Shown: positions 1 through 9,298, counted from the first letter of the stretch. The stretch is 64,000 nucleotides of DNA from Flavobacterium enshiense DK69 (GCF_000498495.1 NZ_AVCS01000015.1:186001-250000), one strand, 5' to 3'. Notes: generated from the letters alone by a model not told the origin. Program-made: numbers and translations.

Positions 1-1
1 C

Positions 2-847
2 GAATTTCCTTTAATTCAGGTGGATGCCAATTTTAATCCGTTTGCCACTGAAACTGAAACTCCTTCGAGGTCGTTTTCATCGTCTTCGGGAGGTTCGCAT
101 TCTTTTGGATCAGGTGGGTCAAACTATAATTCAGGATATAAAAAGCAGGAAAGCAACGCAAGTTGGGAAAGCTTGTATGTTGGATTGAAAACCGCTACCG
201 AAGAAATAGACTTGGGTGAAATCCAGTTTGAAAGCGAAGAAGTGACCGGTTCGCTATTTGACGATACCGAAGTGGAATCGGCAGGGAAACGTACTTATCA
301 GATTCAGAAAAAATATATTGTCAGTCCGATTAAATCCGGAATGATGATTTTGTACCAGGAACGGGCACACCAGCGTATTTTATACGAACAGTTTCTGACC
401 AATATCACGGTGCATCACGCTGCAAGTCAGCAGTTGCTCTTTCCTTTGGAATTACATTTTTCGCAATCGGAAATGGCTATGATTAAAGAGTTGCGGTCTT
501 CTTTGGAAAATACAGGTTTTGTATTTGATGCCATGACGTCAGAAATTCTGGTTATCTCAGGACTTCCTGTTAATGTTGCGGAAAGCGAAGTGAACGGGCT
601 TTTGGAAGAATTGATCCGCGATTTGCAGGGCGACCTTCCGGAAAGCAGTTTCAGTCAGAGCGACCGTATTGCTAAATCGATGGCACGAAGCCTTTCGGTG
701 AAAACCGGAACCTATTTAACCGAAAAAGAACAGGAAAACATTGTAAATTCGTTATTTGCATGTAAAGACCCCAATGTTTCCCCTTTTAATAAACCAACTT
801 TCATTACTATGGGTGTGGAAGATTTAGACAAACGTTTTGCCATATGA
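2..847 (+). CDS. mutL: DNA mismatch repair protein MutL, C-terminal part (5' end outside window)
   Basis: The reading frame is open from the left edge; the N-terminal GHKL ATPase half of MutL lies outside. The first visible residues (IQVDANFNPF) end the ATPase/transducer region. A Ser/Gly-rich linker follows, then the C-terminal dimerisation domain from about codon 100 (VSPIKSGMMILYQERAHQRI). MutL couples MutS mismatch recognition to strand removal. The place where endonuclease-type MutL proteins carry DQHAxxE reads YQERAHQ, and the CPHGRP-like end motif reads SPFNKPT, so the metal-dependent nicking site looks absent. The stop overlaps the next start by four bases (ATGA). Identity is firm from the domain sequence. 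The GTG at base 20 is internal, not a real start. Confidence 0.9.
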   Translation, partial: EFPLIQVDANFNPFATETETPSRSFSSSSGGSHSFGSGGSNYNSGYKKQESNASWESLYVGLKTATEEIDLGEIQFESEEVTGSLFDDTEVESAGKRTYQIQKKYIVSPIKSGMMILYQERAHQRILYEQFLTNITVHHAASQQLLFPLELHFSQSEMAMIKELRSSLENTGFVFDAMTSEILVISGLPVNVAESEVNGLLEELIRDLQGDLPESSFSQSDRIAKSMARSLSVKTGTYLTEKEQENIVNSLFACKDPNVSPFNKPTFITMGVEDLDKRFAI

Positions 848-1596
848 TGAACATGACCGAAACTGTTAAACAGTTGATTATTATTAACGTGCTTCTTTAT
901 GTGGGTACAATTATGGTTCCTGCGGCTTTGGATTTTTTGCCGATGTTCTATTTTGAAAACCCGAATTTCAAAGTCTGGCAGGTAATAACGCACATGTTCA
1001 TGCATGCTCCGTTTCCTAATTTTATGCATATTTTGTTTAACATGTTTGCATTGTATTCTTTCGGAAGTTCTTTGGAGCATTTTTGGGGAGGAAGGAAATT
1101 TTTGTTTTTTTACATTTCATGTGGTTTGGGAGCAATGCTTCTTCATAATGCGATAAATTATTATGCGTTCCATTCTATTTATGATACAATGATCAATTCA
1201 GGATTAAAGCCGAGTGAAATCAGCTCGTTCTTGGATACGGGTTCGATCAAATATAATGATGAATTGATAAGAAGGAGTGATTTACAAGCGATTTTAGAAA
1301 TTTATAATGGAAGAATGTTAGGGGCTTCCGGAGCCATTTACGGACTGTTGGTTGCTTTTGCTTTCATGTTTCCTAATGCCGGTTTGGCACTTATCTTTTT
1401 GCCGGTTCCGGTGAAAGCGAAGTATTTCGTTCCGGGACTATTGTTGCTGGATTTGTTCCTTGGTGTTAAGGGGAATTCTATTTTTGGAGGTGGTACCGGA
1501 ATAGCCCATTTTGCACACATTGGTGGCGCGATAATCGGTTTTATTATGATGTCATATTGGAAGAAAAACCAGTTTAATGATAACCGGTGGAATTAA
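844..1596 (+). CDS. Rhomboid family intramembrane serine protease
   Basis: A 250-residue polytopic membrane protein that cleaves transmembrane substrates inside the bilayer. The rhomboid signatures are complete: HMFMHA and NFMHILFNMFAL in the first conserved helices, the nucleophile motif GASGAIYG (Ser162), and the general-base motif AHFAHIGG (His225 expected). An insert of about 50 polar residues (110-158) sits between the conserved N-terminal part and the GASG helix. It overlaps mutL by ATGA and is followed by a second rhomboid gene, so mutL and the two rhomboids are probably co-transcribed. The substrate cannot be told from sequence. An ATG three bases downstream could also be the start. 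Confidence 0.92.
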   Translation: MMNMTETVKQLIIINVLLYVGTIMVPAALDFLPMFYFENPNFKVWQVITHMFMHAPFPNFMHILFNMFALYSFGSSLEHFWGGRKFLFFYISCGLGAMLLHNAINYYAFHSIYDTMINSGLKPSEISSFLDTGSIKYNDELIRRSDLQAILEIYNGRMLGASGAIYGLLVAFAFMFPNAGLALIFLPVPVKAKYFVPGLLLLDLFLGVKGNSIFGGGTGIAHFAHIGGAIIGFIMMSYWKKNQFNDNRWN

Positions 1597-1663
1597 TACC
1601 GAAGGTAGTTTTAAGTTAACGGTGCTCAGTTAGTGAAATTCAATATTTAATCATACTTTGAGG

Positions 1664-2533
1664 ATGAATATTATAGACGATTTTAAATTGCAGTATAAAG
1701 CAGGCGATATCACTCAGAAACTTATTTTCTGGAATGTGGGTATTGCGTTGCCTTTCTTTGTTATACAATCATTTTTCCCGTCTTTGTTTGAGATTCTGAA
1801 GACGTGGCTGTGTTTGCCTTCAAATATTAATGCCGCTATCGTTAAGCCTTGGACGTTAGTCACCTACGCTTTTTTACATGCCGATTTTTGGCATCTGTTG
1901 TTTAATATGATCGTGCTGAATTTCACCAGCCGTTTATTTCTTACGTACTTCACTCAAAAGCAATTATTCGGAGCCTATTTACTGGGCGCCATTTTTGCCG
2001 GATTGGTTTTTGTGCTTACGGATTTGTTTCTGCACCAGGATACGATTTTAGTCGGTGCCTCCGGTGCTATTATGGCTGTGTTGGTTGCAGCGGCGACCTA
2101 TGCTCCTTTTTCGGAAATCAGGTTATTGTTAATCGGTAATGTAAAATTATGGCATATTGCTTTGGTTCTGCTGGTTTTAGATCTGATACAGGTTCCCATG
2201 AACAATACAGGAGGGCATCTGGCACATATGGGAGGATCGCTGTTTGGGTTTATATACATCAAAACATTGCAGCGTGGGACTGATATGAGTAAAATTGTGT
2301 CTAATGTTATCGATTATTTTGTGAATTTGTTTTCCCCAAGAAGGACAACCCCGTTTAAGAAAGTGCATAAAAATGTCACTCCGCAATACACAAAAACTAC
2401 CGGGCCTATAATTGACAAAAACAGTACTCAGAAGAAAATTGATGAGATTTTGGATAAGATCAGTAAATCGGGTTACGATAGTCTGACTAAAGAAGAAAAA
2501 GATTTTTTGTTCAAAGTAGGGAATAACAAATAA
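1664..2533 (+). CDS. Rhomboid family intramembrane serine protease with cytosolic C-terminal tail
   Basis: The second rhomboid in the row, about 289 residues from the ATG at 1664; a TTG six bases upstream is in frame but less likely. It keeps HADFWHLLFNM, the nucleophile motif VGASGAIMAV and the His motif HLAHMGG, so it should be catalytically active. After the last membrane helix a basic, soluble tail of about 90 residues follows and ends in a short helical module (KIDEILDKISKSGYDSLT) resembling the DUF6576-type tail found on Bacteroidota rhomboids. It is not closely similar to the upstream copy, so the pair looks like two distinct rhomboid subfamilies rather than a recent duplication. Confidence 0.9.
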   Translation: MNIIDDFKLQYKAGDITQKLIFWNVGIALPFFVIQSFFPSLFEILKTWLCLPSNINAAIVKPWTLVTYAFLHADFWHLLFNMIVLNFTSRLFLTYFTQKQLFGAYLLGAIFAGLVFVLTDLFLHQDTILVGASGAIMAVLVAAATYAPFSEIRLLLIGNVKLWHIALVLLVLDLIQVPMNNTGGHLAHMGGSLFGFIYIKTLQRGTDMSKIVSNVIDYFVNLFSPRRTTPFKKVHKNVTPQYTKTTGPIIDKNSTQKKIDEILDKISKSGYDSLTKEEKDFLFKVGNNK

Positions 2534-2570
2534 CGAGTATTTAATAATCTGTGCAGACAGTTTTCAATTA

Positions 2571-3608
2571 ATGAAAAACTTATCTTGGTTAAATAAAATA
2601 GCTTTTTTTTTCAATATCATCCTGATGATATTGACTTTTGTGGCTTATCTGCTCCCATTCTTGGCTCCAAAGATGTTCCCTTTTTTATCAGTGTTGACAT
2701 TGATACTGCCTTTGATGCTGATACTTAATGTTGTCTTTGTGTTTTATTGGGGAATTCAGTTGAAGAAACAAGTTTTGCTTTCGGCTGTAGTTTTATTAAT
2801 CGGGATTACCTTTTTTAATAAGTTTTATAAATTTTCCGGAAAAGATCTGATTGTAGAGGATAATGATTTTACGGTGATGAGTTATAACGTTCGTCTTTTT
2901 AATGTTTTTGAATGGATGAGCAAACAGAACATCCCGGAAGATATTGCCGATTTTATAGCTTCCCAGCACCCTGATATTTTGTGTATTCAGGAATATTCGA
3001 CTTCAGTTAAAATTGATTTGAAAGCATACAAATACAAGTATATCCTGATGCAGGGCGATAATATCCGTACCGGTCAGGCAATTTTTTCCAAATTCCCGAT
3101 GATAGATAAAGGGGAGATAGATTTTCCGAATTCCGACAACAATGTGATTTTTGCTGATATTAAAATGAGACGCGACACGATTCGGGTGTACAGTATTCAT
3201 TTGCAGTCGACTAAAATCAGTCCGGATATCAATGAGAAGATTGATGAGGCTAAGTCAAAGAAGATTTTCCGCCGTATGAGTGAAGCTTTTGCCGAACAGC
3301 AAGTTCAGTCGGAGTTGATAAAAGAACATAAAACCGATTGCCAATATCCGATAATTGTCTGCGGAGATATGAACAACAGCGCTTTTTCGTATGTGTACCG
3401 CAATATCAAAGGGAATATGAAAGATGCTTTCGAAGAAGCTGGTGAAGGATTTGGGAAAACATATGATTTTGAATTTTACCCTACCCGAATCGATTATATT
3501 TTAGTGGATAAGGACTTTGAAGTGAAGAATTTCAAGAACTTTGATAACTTCGTCAATTCCGATCACTTTCCGATTACCACCCGACTTATGCTGAAGCCGG
3601 AAGAGTAA
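2571..3608 (+). CDS. Membrane-anchored endonuclease/exonuclease/phosphatase family protein
   Basis: A 345-residue protein of the metal-dependent EEP fold shared by DNase I, exonuclease III and sphingomyelinases. Residues 1-85 hold two to three hydrophobic segments that anchor it in the inner membrane. The catalytic domain follows with the family motifs: VMSYNVRLFN (first strand, Asn), DILCIQEYS (Glu metal ligand), SIHLQST, CGDMNNSAFS (Asp/Asn pair), RIDYILVD and NSDHFPIT (terminal His). All catalytic residues are present. Homologues usually lie downstream of rhomboid genes in Flavobacteria. Whether the substrate is nucleic acid, phospholipid or a sugar phosphate is not decided by sequence. 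The stop directly abuts the convergent WbqC-like gene, with no spacer. Confidence 0.82.
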   Translation: MKNLSWLNKIAFFFNIILMILTFVAYLLPFLAPKMFPFLSVLTLILPLMLILNVVFVFYWGIQLKKQVLLSAVVLLIGITFFNKFYKFSGKDLIVEDNDFTVMSYNVRLFNVFEWMSKQNIPEDIADFIASQHPDILCIQEYSTSVKIDLKAYKYKYILMQGDNIRTGQAIFSKFPMIDKGEIDFPNSDNNVIFADIKMRRDTIRVYSIHLQSTKISPDINEKIDEAKSKKIFRRMSEAFAEQQVQSELIKEHKTDCQYPIIVCGDMNNSAFSYVYRNIKGNMKDAFEEAGEGFGKTYDFEFYPTRIDYILVDKDFEVKNFKNFDNFVNSDHFPITTRLMLKPEE

Positions 3609-4220
3609 TTATAAAACCTGATTCTTCAAATAATCCATTGCGTAGCGCCCTTCATTAAACAACAAATCCAAAATGCTCAAGTTGTTTATAAAGCCGTGTT
3701 TTTCGTCAAAAACCTGTGTGTAAGATTCAAAAACTGAAGTGTCCTTCTTTCCATTAGCCAAAGGACGAAAATCGGTTAAGCCATTGGCATCATGAAAATA
3801 TTCAATGGTTTTTTCGAAGTTGAATTTTGCACCTAAGCATTCGTTTACGATCTCGATGGTCTGGAAGTTTAGGTCCATCATGAAATCATGTTTCTTCTCA
3901 AAAATTGGTCTGATGTCGTCTTCGAAATACTCGAAAAAAGGAGAAGTTCTATAGGCCGCCTCTAAAGATTTGAAATGGTTCTTTTTCCAGTCGAAATCAT
4001 TTTCGATGCGTACATCTTTAAATTTTTGGTGGGCTGTTGAACCGTGCTTAACAGGGATGTTCAGCATCTGAATTCCGTTTGGAGAATAAATATACATCCT
4101 GTTACGATTGGTTTGTTTCTGGAAATTATCTTCCATTTCAAATGTAATCGTATCTGCTTTTGCCATCGCAACAAAGTGGCTGATAGACGGGAAATAGGTA
4201 GGATGTATTAAGATGTTCAT
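3609..4220 (-). CDS. WbqC-like family protein
   Basis: A 203-residue protein of the WbqC family, whose members are often found in polysaccharide or glycan gene clusters. The N-terminus (HPTYFPSISHFVAMAKADTI) carries the family hallmark in which a histidine and aromatic residues open the fold, and NRMYIYSPNGIQMLNIPVKH is typical. No signal peptide or membrane helix is seen, so it is cytoplasmic. Its exact reaction is unknown for the family; a role in sugar-nucleotide or amino-sugar processing is only suggested by context elsewhere. Here it is the last gene of the minus-strand lepB side. Confidence 0.8.
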   Translation of the reverse strand: MNILIHPTYFPSISHFVAMAKADTITFEMEDNFQKQTNRNRMYIYSPNGIQMLNIPVKHGSTAHQKFKDVRIENDFDWKKNHFKSLEAAYRTSPFFEYFEDDIRPIFEKKHDFMMDLNFQTIEIVNECLGAKFNFEKTIEYFHDANGLTDFRPLANGKKDTSVFESYTQVFDEKHGFINNLSILDLLFNEGRYAMDYLKNQVL

Positions 4221-4293
4221 TTTTGTATATCCTTATTTTTTTAAAGTTTGCAGCATGCTGAATAATCTACTGCAAACTCTAAATTATAATTCT

Positions 4294-5838
4294 TTATGCT
4301 CTTTTCTTTGCCTGTCTCTTTTTGTAAAAATTGTACCCGAAATAGCCCAAAAGCGCTAACATGAAATACTTGAAATACGAAACAGGTTGTCCGTCACCAC
4401 CCACAGTGGTAAACAAGCGCTCCCAACGGATTTTATCAATAGCCTTACTCCATGGAATGTTCTGATCTAAACTCATCCAGATGAATACCGGTTTTCCTAC
4501 GATATGGTCTGCAGGAACAAATCCCCAGTATCTTGAATCTTCCGAGTTGTGACGGTTGTCTCCCATCATCCAGTAATAATCCTGTTTGAAAGTGTAGTTT
4601 TTAGCAATCTGGCCGTTGATTCGGATATCAGTGCCGGTTACTTTTAAATCGTTGTGCTCGTATTCGGTTATGATTCTTTTATAAAAAGGTAGTGTTTCGG
4701 CATTCAATTCTACTGTTTTTCCTTCTTCCGGAATGTAAATCGGACCTAAATTGTCCTGGCTCCACGCTTTAGTATGCGGGAAGATTCTTTTGTCAGCCGT
4801 TTTGTCGATAATTCTGGTCACGGAAGTAATGCCCGGCGTGTTTTTTAATCGCAAAGCACTTTCAGATGTTAAGGCGCTGAAGAAAATTGTGTCCTTTGCA
4901 GTCTGTCCGGCAGGATCGGTAATGTTTAACTCTTTTAAAAGATATTCAAAGTTGATGGGCGTTTGACCATCAATGGAAATGTTGTATGAATATTGTGGCT
5001 TTGCTCTTTCCGGAAGCACCAGTTCTTTTCCGTCAATAAAAATAATACCGTCTTTAATGGATAAATTATCTCCAGGTGTTCCCACGCAACGTTTTACGTA
5101 ATTTGATTTTTTGTCAATCGGTTTGTCGGCTTTTCTTCCGGAACGGTCAAAAAATCGATACACTGTATCGGCCGGCCAGTTGAATACCACAATGTCGTTA
5201 CGTTTAATTTTTTGGGCACCAGGAAAACGGAAATGCGGTAATTGTGGCCATTTCGAATAAGATTTTACTCCTGCCACCGGGATAGAGTCGTGAACCATAG
5301 GAGCTGCGATGGCAGTCATAGGCGTTCTTGCTCCGTAATGAAATTTACTAACGAATAAAAAATCACCAATTAACAATGATTTTTCAAGTGAAGATGAAGG
5401 AATTGTAAAAGGCTGTATGAAATAGGTGTGAACCAATGTCGCCACAATTACAGCAAAAAGTAAGGAACTTAATGTGTTCTCTTTCTTTACTGCGTTTTTG
5501 TTCGGGATATAGGTTACGTTCTGAGTGTAGTTGATATAATAGATATAAAATCCAAGAGTAACTACGGCTAAAGCTGTGTCTATTTCTGACTTTTTTCCGA
5601 AAGCTCTCAGGGTCTCCACCCATATAACCGGGAACATAATCAGGTTAACAATCGGTATAAACAACAAAATAGTCCACCATGTAGGACGGTCAATGATTTT
5701 CATTAAAACGATGGCATTGTATACAGGAATAGCTGCTTCCCATTTTTTTCTGCCTGCCTTTTCGTATAATTTCCATGTTCCTAAAAAATGTACAACTTGT
5801 ATGATTAGGAAAAAAATAAACCATTGTATTAGGGTCAT
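4294..5838 (-). CDS. lepB: Signal peptidase I with N-terminal DUF5684-like membrane domain
   Basis: Leader peptidase of family S26, which removes signal peptides from exported proteins at the inner membrane. At 514 residues it is longer than E. coli LepB because a membrane domain of about 110 residues (DUF5684-like, four hydrophobic segments) is fused in front, as is usual in Flavobacteria. The catalytic domain starts near residue 125. The nucleophile is Ser150 in TIPSSSLEKSLLIGDF, with Leu where Met is usual, and the general base is Lys249 in NYVKRCVGTPGDN. The C-terminal signature MMGDNRHNSEDSRYWG is intact. A long insert (about 265-390) separates the two halves, and a last hydrophobic segment closes the protein. 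Confidence 0.93.
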   Translation of the reverse strand: MTLIQWFIFFLIIQVVHFLGTWKLYEKAGRKKWEAAIPVYNAIVLMKIIDRPTWWTILLFIPIVNLIMFPVIWVETLRAFGKKSEIDTALAVVTLGFYIYYINYTQNVTYIPNKNAVKKENTLSSLLFAVIVATLVHTYFIQPFTIPSSSLEKSLLIGDFLFVSKFHYGARTPMTAIAAPMVHDSIPVAGVKSYSKWPQLPHFRFPGAQKIKRNDIVVFNWPADTVYRFFDRSGRKADKPIDKKSNYVKRCVGTPGDNLSIKDGIIFIDGKELVLPERAKPQYSYNISIDGQTPINFEYLLKELNITDPAGQTAKDTIFFSALTSESALRLKNTPGITSVTRIIDKTADKRIFPHTKAWSQDNLGPIYIPEEGKTVELNAETLPFYKRIITEYEHNDLKVTGTDIRINGQIAKNYTFKQDYYWMMGDNRHNSEDSRYWGFVPADHIVGKPVFIWMSLDQNIPWSKAIDKIRWERLFTTVGGDGQPVSYFKYFMLALLGYFGYNFYKKRQAKKRA

Positions 5839-5966
5839 AATCCGGTTGTTTTTTGTTTTTTTATTTAATTGATTCGGCTAATCGGTTATTTATTGTTTTA
5901 GAATCTTCTTATTTAATGATTCAGATGTCGAACAATCCGTTAATCCTAAATAGACGAATCGGCTGA

Positions 5967-6668
5967 TTATTTTAAATTTAAAACGTCTTTCATGGTGAAA
6001 ACACCTTTTTTGTCTTGAATCCACTCGGCAGCTACAACGGCACCTAGCGCAAAACCTTCGCGGCTATGTGCTGTGTGTTTTATCTCAATCTGATCTACAG
6101 CAGAATCGTAAAAAATACTGTGCGTGCCAGGTATGTTTTCGATGCGTTTTGCTTCGATATGAATTTGTTCAGCACTTGGTTGTTCTAACGTCCAAGAGGA
6201 ATAGTCTGAATTTTCAATAATTCCTTCAGCCAATGTAATTGCTGTTCCGCTTGGTGCATCCAGTTTCTGCGTATGGTGAATCTCTTCCATGGAAACCTTG
6301 TATTCTTCGAGGTTAGCCATCATTTTTGCTAAATAATTGTTCAGTTCAAAGAAAATATTAACCCCTAAACTGAAATTGGAACCATAAATAAATGCTCCAT
6401 TTTTTTCTTTGCACAAACCTACCATTTCGTCATATTGCTCCAACCAGCCTGTGGTTCCGGATACAACCGGTACATTAGTAGCAAAACATTGAGAAATGTT
6501 ACTTACTGCAGCAGTTGGAACACTAAAATCGATAGCAACATCGGCATTTTCCAATCCGTCGTAAGTGTCGCCGTGGTCTTTTCGAAGAACGATTTCGTGA
6601 CCTCTTTCTAAAGCAATACGTTCGATTACTTTACCCATTTTTCCGTAGCCTAAAAGTGCAATTTTCAT
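5967..6668 (-). CDS. dapB: 4-hydroxy-tetrahydrodipicolinate reductase
   Basis: DapB reduces hydroxy-tetrahydrodipicolinate to tetrahydrodipicolinate in the lysine and meso-diaminopimelate pathway, supplying cell-wall precursor. At 233 residues it is shorter than the E. coli enzyme (273) but normal for Bacteroidota. The nucleotide-binding motif GYGKMGKVI opens the protein, FSVPTA and SGTTGWLEQ follow, and the catalytic signature EIHHTQKLDAPSGTA (His and Lys) is intact near residue 155. It lies ten bases downstream of the DUF5683 gene in the same direction, so it belongs to the parA-parB-DUF5683-dapB run. Confidence 0.95.
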   Translation of the reverse strand: MKIALLGYGKMGKVIERIALERGHEIVLRKDHGDTYDGLENADVAIDFSVPTAAVSNISQCFATNVPVVSGTTGWLEQYDEMVGLCKEKNGAFIYGSNFSLGVNIFFELNNYLAKMMANLEEYKVSMEEIHHTQKLDAPSGTAITLAEGIIENSDYSSWTLEQPSAEQIHIEAKRIENIPGTHSIFYDSAVDQIEIKHTAHSREGFALGAVVAAEWIQDKKGVFTMKDVLNLK

Positions 6669-6678
6669 GATGTTCAGA

Positions 6679-7251
6679 TTAGAATTGATAATTCAGTGTC
6701 AAACCGACATTTTGTTTGTAATTGATTTCGTTTTGATAGATGTCCGGACGGACAGTAAGATTTTCGTTTACGTTGAACTGCATCAGGTGTGCATCAACAT
6801 TGGCATCAACAATGTTTAAGATGTAAATGCCAATTGTGATGAAAGCTGATAGATCACGGTTTCTTCTGTAAAATTTCTGTCCTTCGATCAGGCGGTTATT
6901 GTCCAATGGCCCATAATAAGGATCGTCATCCTGATAATGTGAGGTGCCATTTAACCTGTCTTTATATTCGTTTCGGAATTCCTGATATTTTTTATTGTTG
7001 TCAACATAAAAATAAATACTAGTGGCAAGTCCGGCATAAATTATGGGGGCTTTCCAGTATCTTTTGTTGTAAATCTGTCCCAATCCCGGAACCAATGCCG
7101 AGTAGAAAGCTGCCTTTGCCGGAGCCAAAACGTCAATTTTATCCGATTTGACAGAGTCTTTGGCGATCAGCAGCGGAGCTTCCGTTTGAGAGAGAACTGT
7201 TTGCGATGTAAAGAACAGTGAGAAAAAGAATATTAGAAGTAACCTATTCAC
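6679..7251 (-). CDS. DUF5683 domain-containing exported protein
   Basis: A 190-residue protein with an N-terminal signal peptide (LLLIFFFSLFFTSQTVLSQ) and the DUF5683 core PGLGQIYNKRYWKAP, which precedes one or two membrane segments (IYAGLATSIYFYV and AFITIGIYILNIV). The function is unknown. It is a constant neighbour of parB and dapB in Flavobacteria, which hints at a role in cell-envelope biogenesis or division, but that is inference. It overlaps the parB stop by one base. Confidence 0.8.
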   Translation of the reverse strand: MNRLLLIFFFSLFFTSQTVLSQTEAPLLIAKDSVKSDKIDVLAPAKAAFYSALVPGLGQIYNKRYWKAPIIYAGLATSIYFYVDNNKKYQEFRNEYKDRLNGTSHYQDDDPYYGPLDNNRLIEGQKFYRRNRDLSAFITIGIYILNIVDANVDAHLMQFNVNENLTVRPDIYQNEINYKQNVGLTLNYQF

Positions 7252-8150
7252 TATCCGTTAATTAGTTTTAAGATTCTGTTGAAGTCTTCTTCAGAATGGA
7301 ACGGAATCGTAATTTTTCCTTTTCCGTTTGCAGCCACTTTTACGTCAACTTTCGCACCGAAGAAATTCGTAATGGTTCTTTTCTTATCAGCATCAACATC
7401 AAAAGAAGTTCCTTTTGGAGCCTTAGCCGGAGCAGGTTTTAAACTCTCATGATAAGCTTTGACTAGTGCTTCAGTTTCACGAACGGAAAGATTTTGGCTT
7501 ACAATTTTCTGATAGATATCGGTTTGTACGTCAAGGTCTTCAACGTTGATGATGGCACGGCCATGTCCCATTGAGATAAATCCGTCACGGATACCGGTTT
7601 GGATAATAGGGTCTAATTTTAATAAACGTAAATAGTTGGCAATCGTAGAACGTTTTTTACCAACGCGGTCACTCATTTGTTCCTGAGTCAGCTGAATTTC
7701 GTCAATTAACCTTTGGTATGACAAAGCGATTTCAATCGGATCCAAATCATGGCGTTGGATGTTTTCCACCAAGGCCATTACCAGTGAATCGTTATCATTC
7801 GCAAGGCGGATATAGGCAGGAACCGTTTTTAAACCGATTAATTTTGAAGCACGTAAACGACGCTCTCCTGAAATTAACTGGTATTTGTTGAAATCGGTTT
7901 TTCTAACTGTAATGGGTTGAATTACGCCTAATTCACGGATTGATGATGCCAATTCCTGAAGCGATTCTTCATTGAAATTGGTTCTGGGTTGAAACGGATT
8001 GATTTCAATCGCGTCTAATTCAAGTTCAATAATATTTCCGACAACTTTGTCTGCATTTTTATCCTCAACCGATTTGATATCGTTTTCAGGATCTTTTAAT
8101 AACGCCGATAATCCTCTTCCTAATGCCTGTTTTTTTATCGCTTTTGTCAT
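7251..8150 (-). CDS. parB: Chromosome partitioning protein ParB
   Basis: ParB binds parS sites, spreads on DNA as a CTP-dependent clamp and works with ParA to segregate the chromosome origin. The 299-residue protein has the N-terminal GRGLSALL box (ParA contact), the ParB/Srx CTP-binding core with QPRTNFNEESLQELASSI and the GERRLRASK motif, a helix-turn-helix near residues 150-190 (QEQMSDRVGKKRSTIANYLR), and a basic C-terminal dimerisation end. It starts nine bases after the parA stop. No copy of the widespread parS palindrome was seen in the neighbouring bases. Confidence 0.95.
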   Translation of the reverse strand: MTKAIKKQALGRGLSALLKDPENDIKSVEDKNADKVVGNIIELELDAIEINPFQPRTNFNEESLQELASSIRELGVIQPITVRKTDFNKYQLISGERRLRASKLIGLKTVPAYIRLANDNDSLVMALVENIQRHDLDPIEIALSYQRLIDEIQLTQEQMSDRVGKKRSTIANYLRLLKLDPIIQTGIRDGFISMGHGRAIINVEDLDVQTDIYQKIVSQNLSVRETEALVKAYHESLKPAPAKAPKGTSFDVDADKKRTITNFFGAKVDVKVAANGKGKITIPFHSEEDFNRILKLING

Positions 8151-8159
8151 AAAATAGTA

Positions 8160-8927
8160 TTAGTTGCTGTTTTTCTTGATTATTTCTTCCGCTAAGTTCA
8201 GGTAATTGGTAGCACCTTTGCTTGTTGCGTCATAATTGATGATGCTTTCGCCGAAACTCGGAGCTTCACTCAATTTGATATTTCTTTGAATGATGGTTTC
8301 AAAAACCATATTGTTGAAGTGCTTTTGTACTTCTTCCACGACCTGGTTTGATAAACGCAGACGCGAATCGTACATCGTCAATAATAAACCTTCGATATCC
8401 AATTCCGGATTGTGGATTTTTTGCACACTCTTGATGGTATTCAAAAGTTTACCAAGACCTTCCAAAGCAAAATACTCGCACTGAATCGGGATTACAACTG
8501 AATCGGCTGCGGTTAATGCATTTAGCGTCAGTAATCCTAATGAAGGAGCACAGTCGATAATGATGTAATCGTATTTTTCTTTTACGCTTTCCAATGCCTG
8601 TTTCAGCATGTACTCGCGGTTTTCTTTGTCTACCAACTCAATTTCGATAGCAACAAGGTCAATATGCGCCGGAATCAACGAAACATTCGGAGCCGAGCAT
8701 TCCATTGTAGCCTCGTCGGGTGTGTTGCTGTGTTCCAGAATCTGGTATGTTCCTACTTCTACGTTTTCAACATCTATACCTAATCCAGATGATGCATTTG
8801 CCTGAGGATCAGCATCAATTAAAAGAACTTTCTTTTCTAAAACGCCTAAAGAAGCCGCTAAGTTAACTGAAGTTGTAGTTTTTCCAACGCCACCTTTTTG
8901 ATTGGCTATCGCAATGATTTTCCCCAT
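8160..8927 (-). CDS. parA: Chromosome partitioning ATPase ParA
   Basis: A 255-residue ParA/Soj-type deviant Walker ATPase. The deviant P-loop KGGVGKTTTSVNLAASL sits at residues 11-27, Walker A' is at LLIDADPQANAS, and Walker B-like YDYIIIDCAPSLGLL follows. It is first in the minus-strand run parA-parB-DUF5683-dapB. The short N-terminus, without a DNA-binding extension, marks the chromosomal type. It should act on the nucleoid surface. Confidence 0.96.
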   Translation of the reverse strand: MGKIIAIANQKGGVGKTTTSVNLAASLGVLEKKVLLIDADPQANASSGLGIDVENVEVGTYQILEHSNTPDEATMECSAPNVSLIPAHIDLVAIEIELVDKENREYMLKQALESVKEKYDYIIIDCAPSLGLLTLNALTAADSVVIPIQCEYFALEGLGKLLNTIKSVQKIHNPELDIEGLLLTMYDSRLRLSNQVVEEVQKHFNNMVFETIIQRNIKLSEAPSFGESIINYDATSKGATNYLNLAEEIIKKNSN

Positions 8928-9015
8928 TTTTTCTTCTCAAATTTTGAAGCGTAAAAATACAATTTATTATGGTTTATGAAAATGTTATTTGTTAACAATG
9001 TTCTAAAGTTTGGAT

Positions 9016-9098
9016 TCAGATGGCAGACAGCAGAATTCAGACGGCAGAGAGCAGGAAGCGGGGGCAGAATTTGACTGCAAACAGCAGTCAGTGGAGGC
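9016..9098 (+). repeat. Degenerate CAGA-phrase tract (plus orientation)
   Basis: An intergenic stretch made of short degenerate phrases such as GGCAGACAGCAGAATTCAGA, spaced by roughly 7-10 bases and very purine-rich. It codes for nothing visible. A matching tract in the opposite orientation lies at 9299-9341. The rest of the gap between parA and the SDR gene holds only AT-rich sequence, a T17 run at 9227-9243 and a hairpin terminator. Confidence 0.6.
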
Positions 9099-9259
9099 AG
9101 GGATTAAAAATAAATATTTATAATAGATACTTGAAAATGGTAAATAGTAAGTGTGATGGGTTATCCGAAAAGCACAAAATCAGCAAGATAGAATGAAATG
9201 TAGTGCTGTAATTTAATTAGATTTGGTTTTTTTTTTTTTTTTTGTAATTCTTCAAATGA

Positions 9260-9295
9260 AAAAAGTCAGACCTAATTTCTCTGATCTGACTTTTT
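9260..9295 (-). terminator. Rho-independent terminator of the SDR gene
   Basis: An 11-bp perfect stem (AAAAAGTCAGA at 9260-9270 pairing with TCTGACTTTTT at 9285-9295) around a 14-base loop. Read on the minus strand it follows the SDR stop by about 55 bases and ends in a T-run. Confidence 0.7.
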
Positions 9296-9298
9296 GAT

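Noticed and set aside
7251..8990. A parS site near parA-parB
   Set aside because: No copy of the usual palindrome was found around the genes.
9227..9243. T17 homopolymer as a phase-variation site
   Set aside because: It lies after a terminator between a gene end and a gene start, far from either promoter, and probably is only slippage noise.
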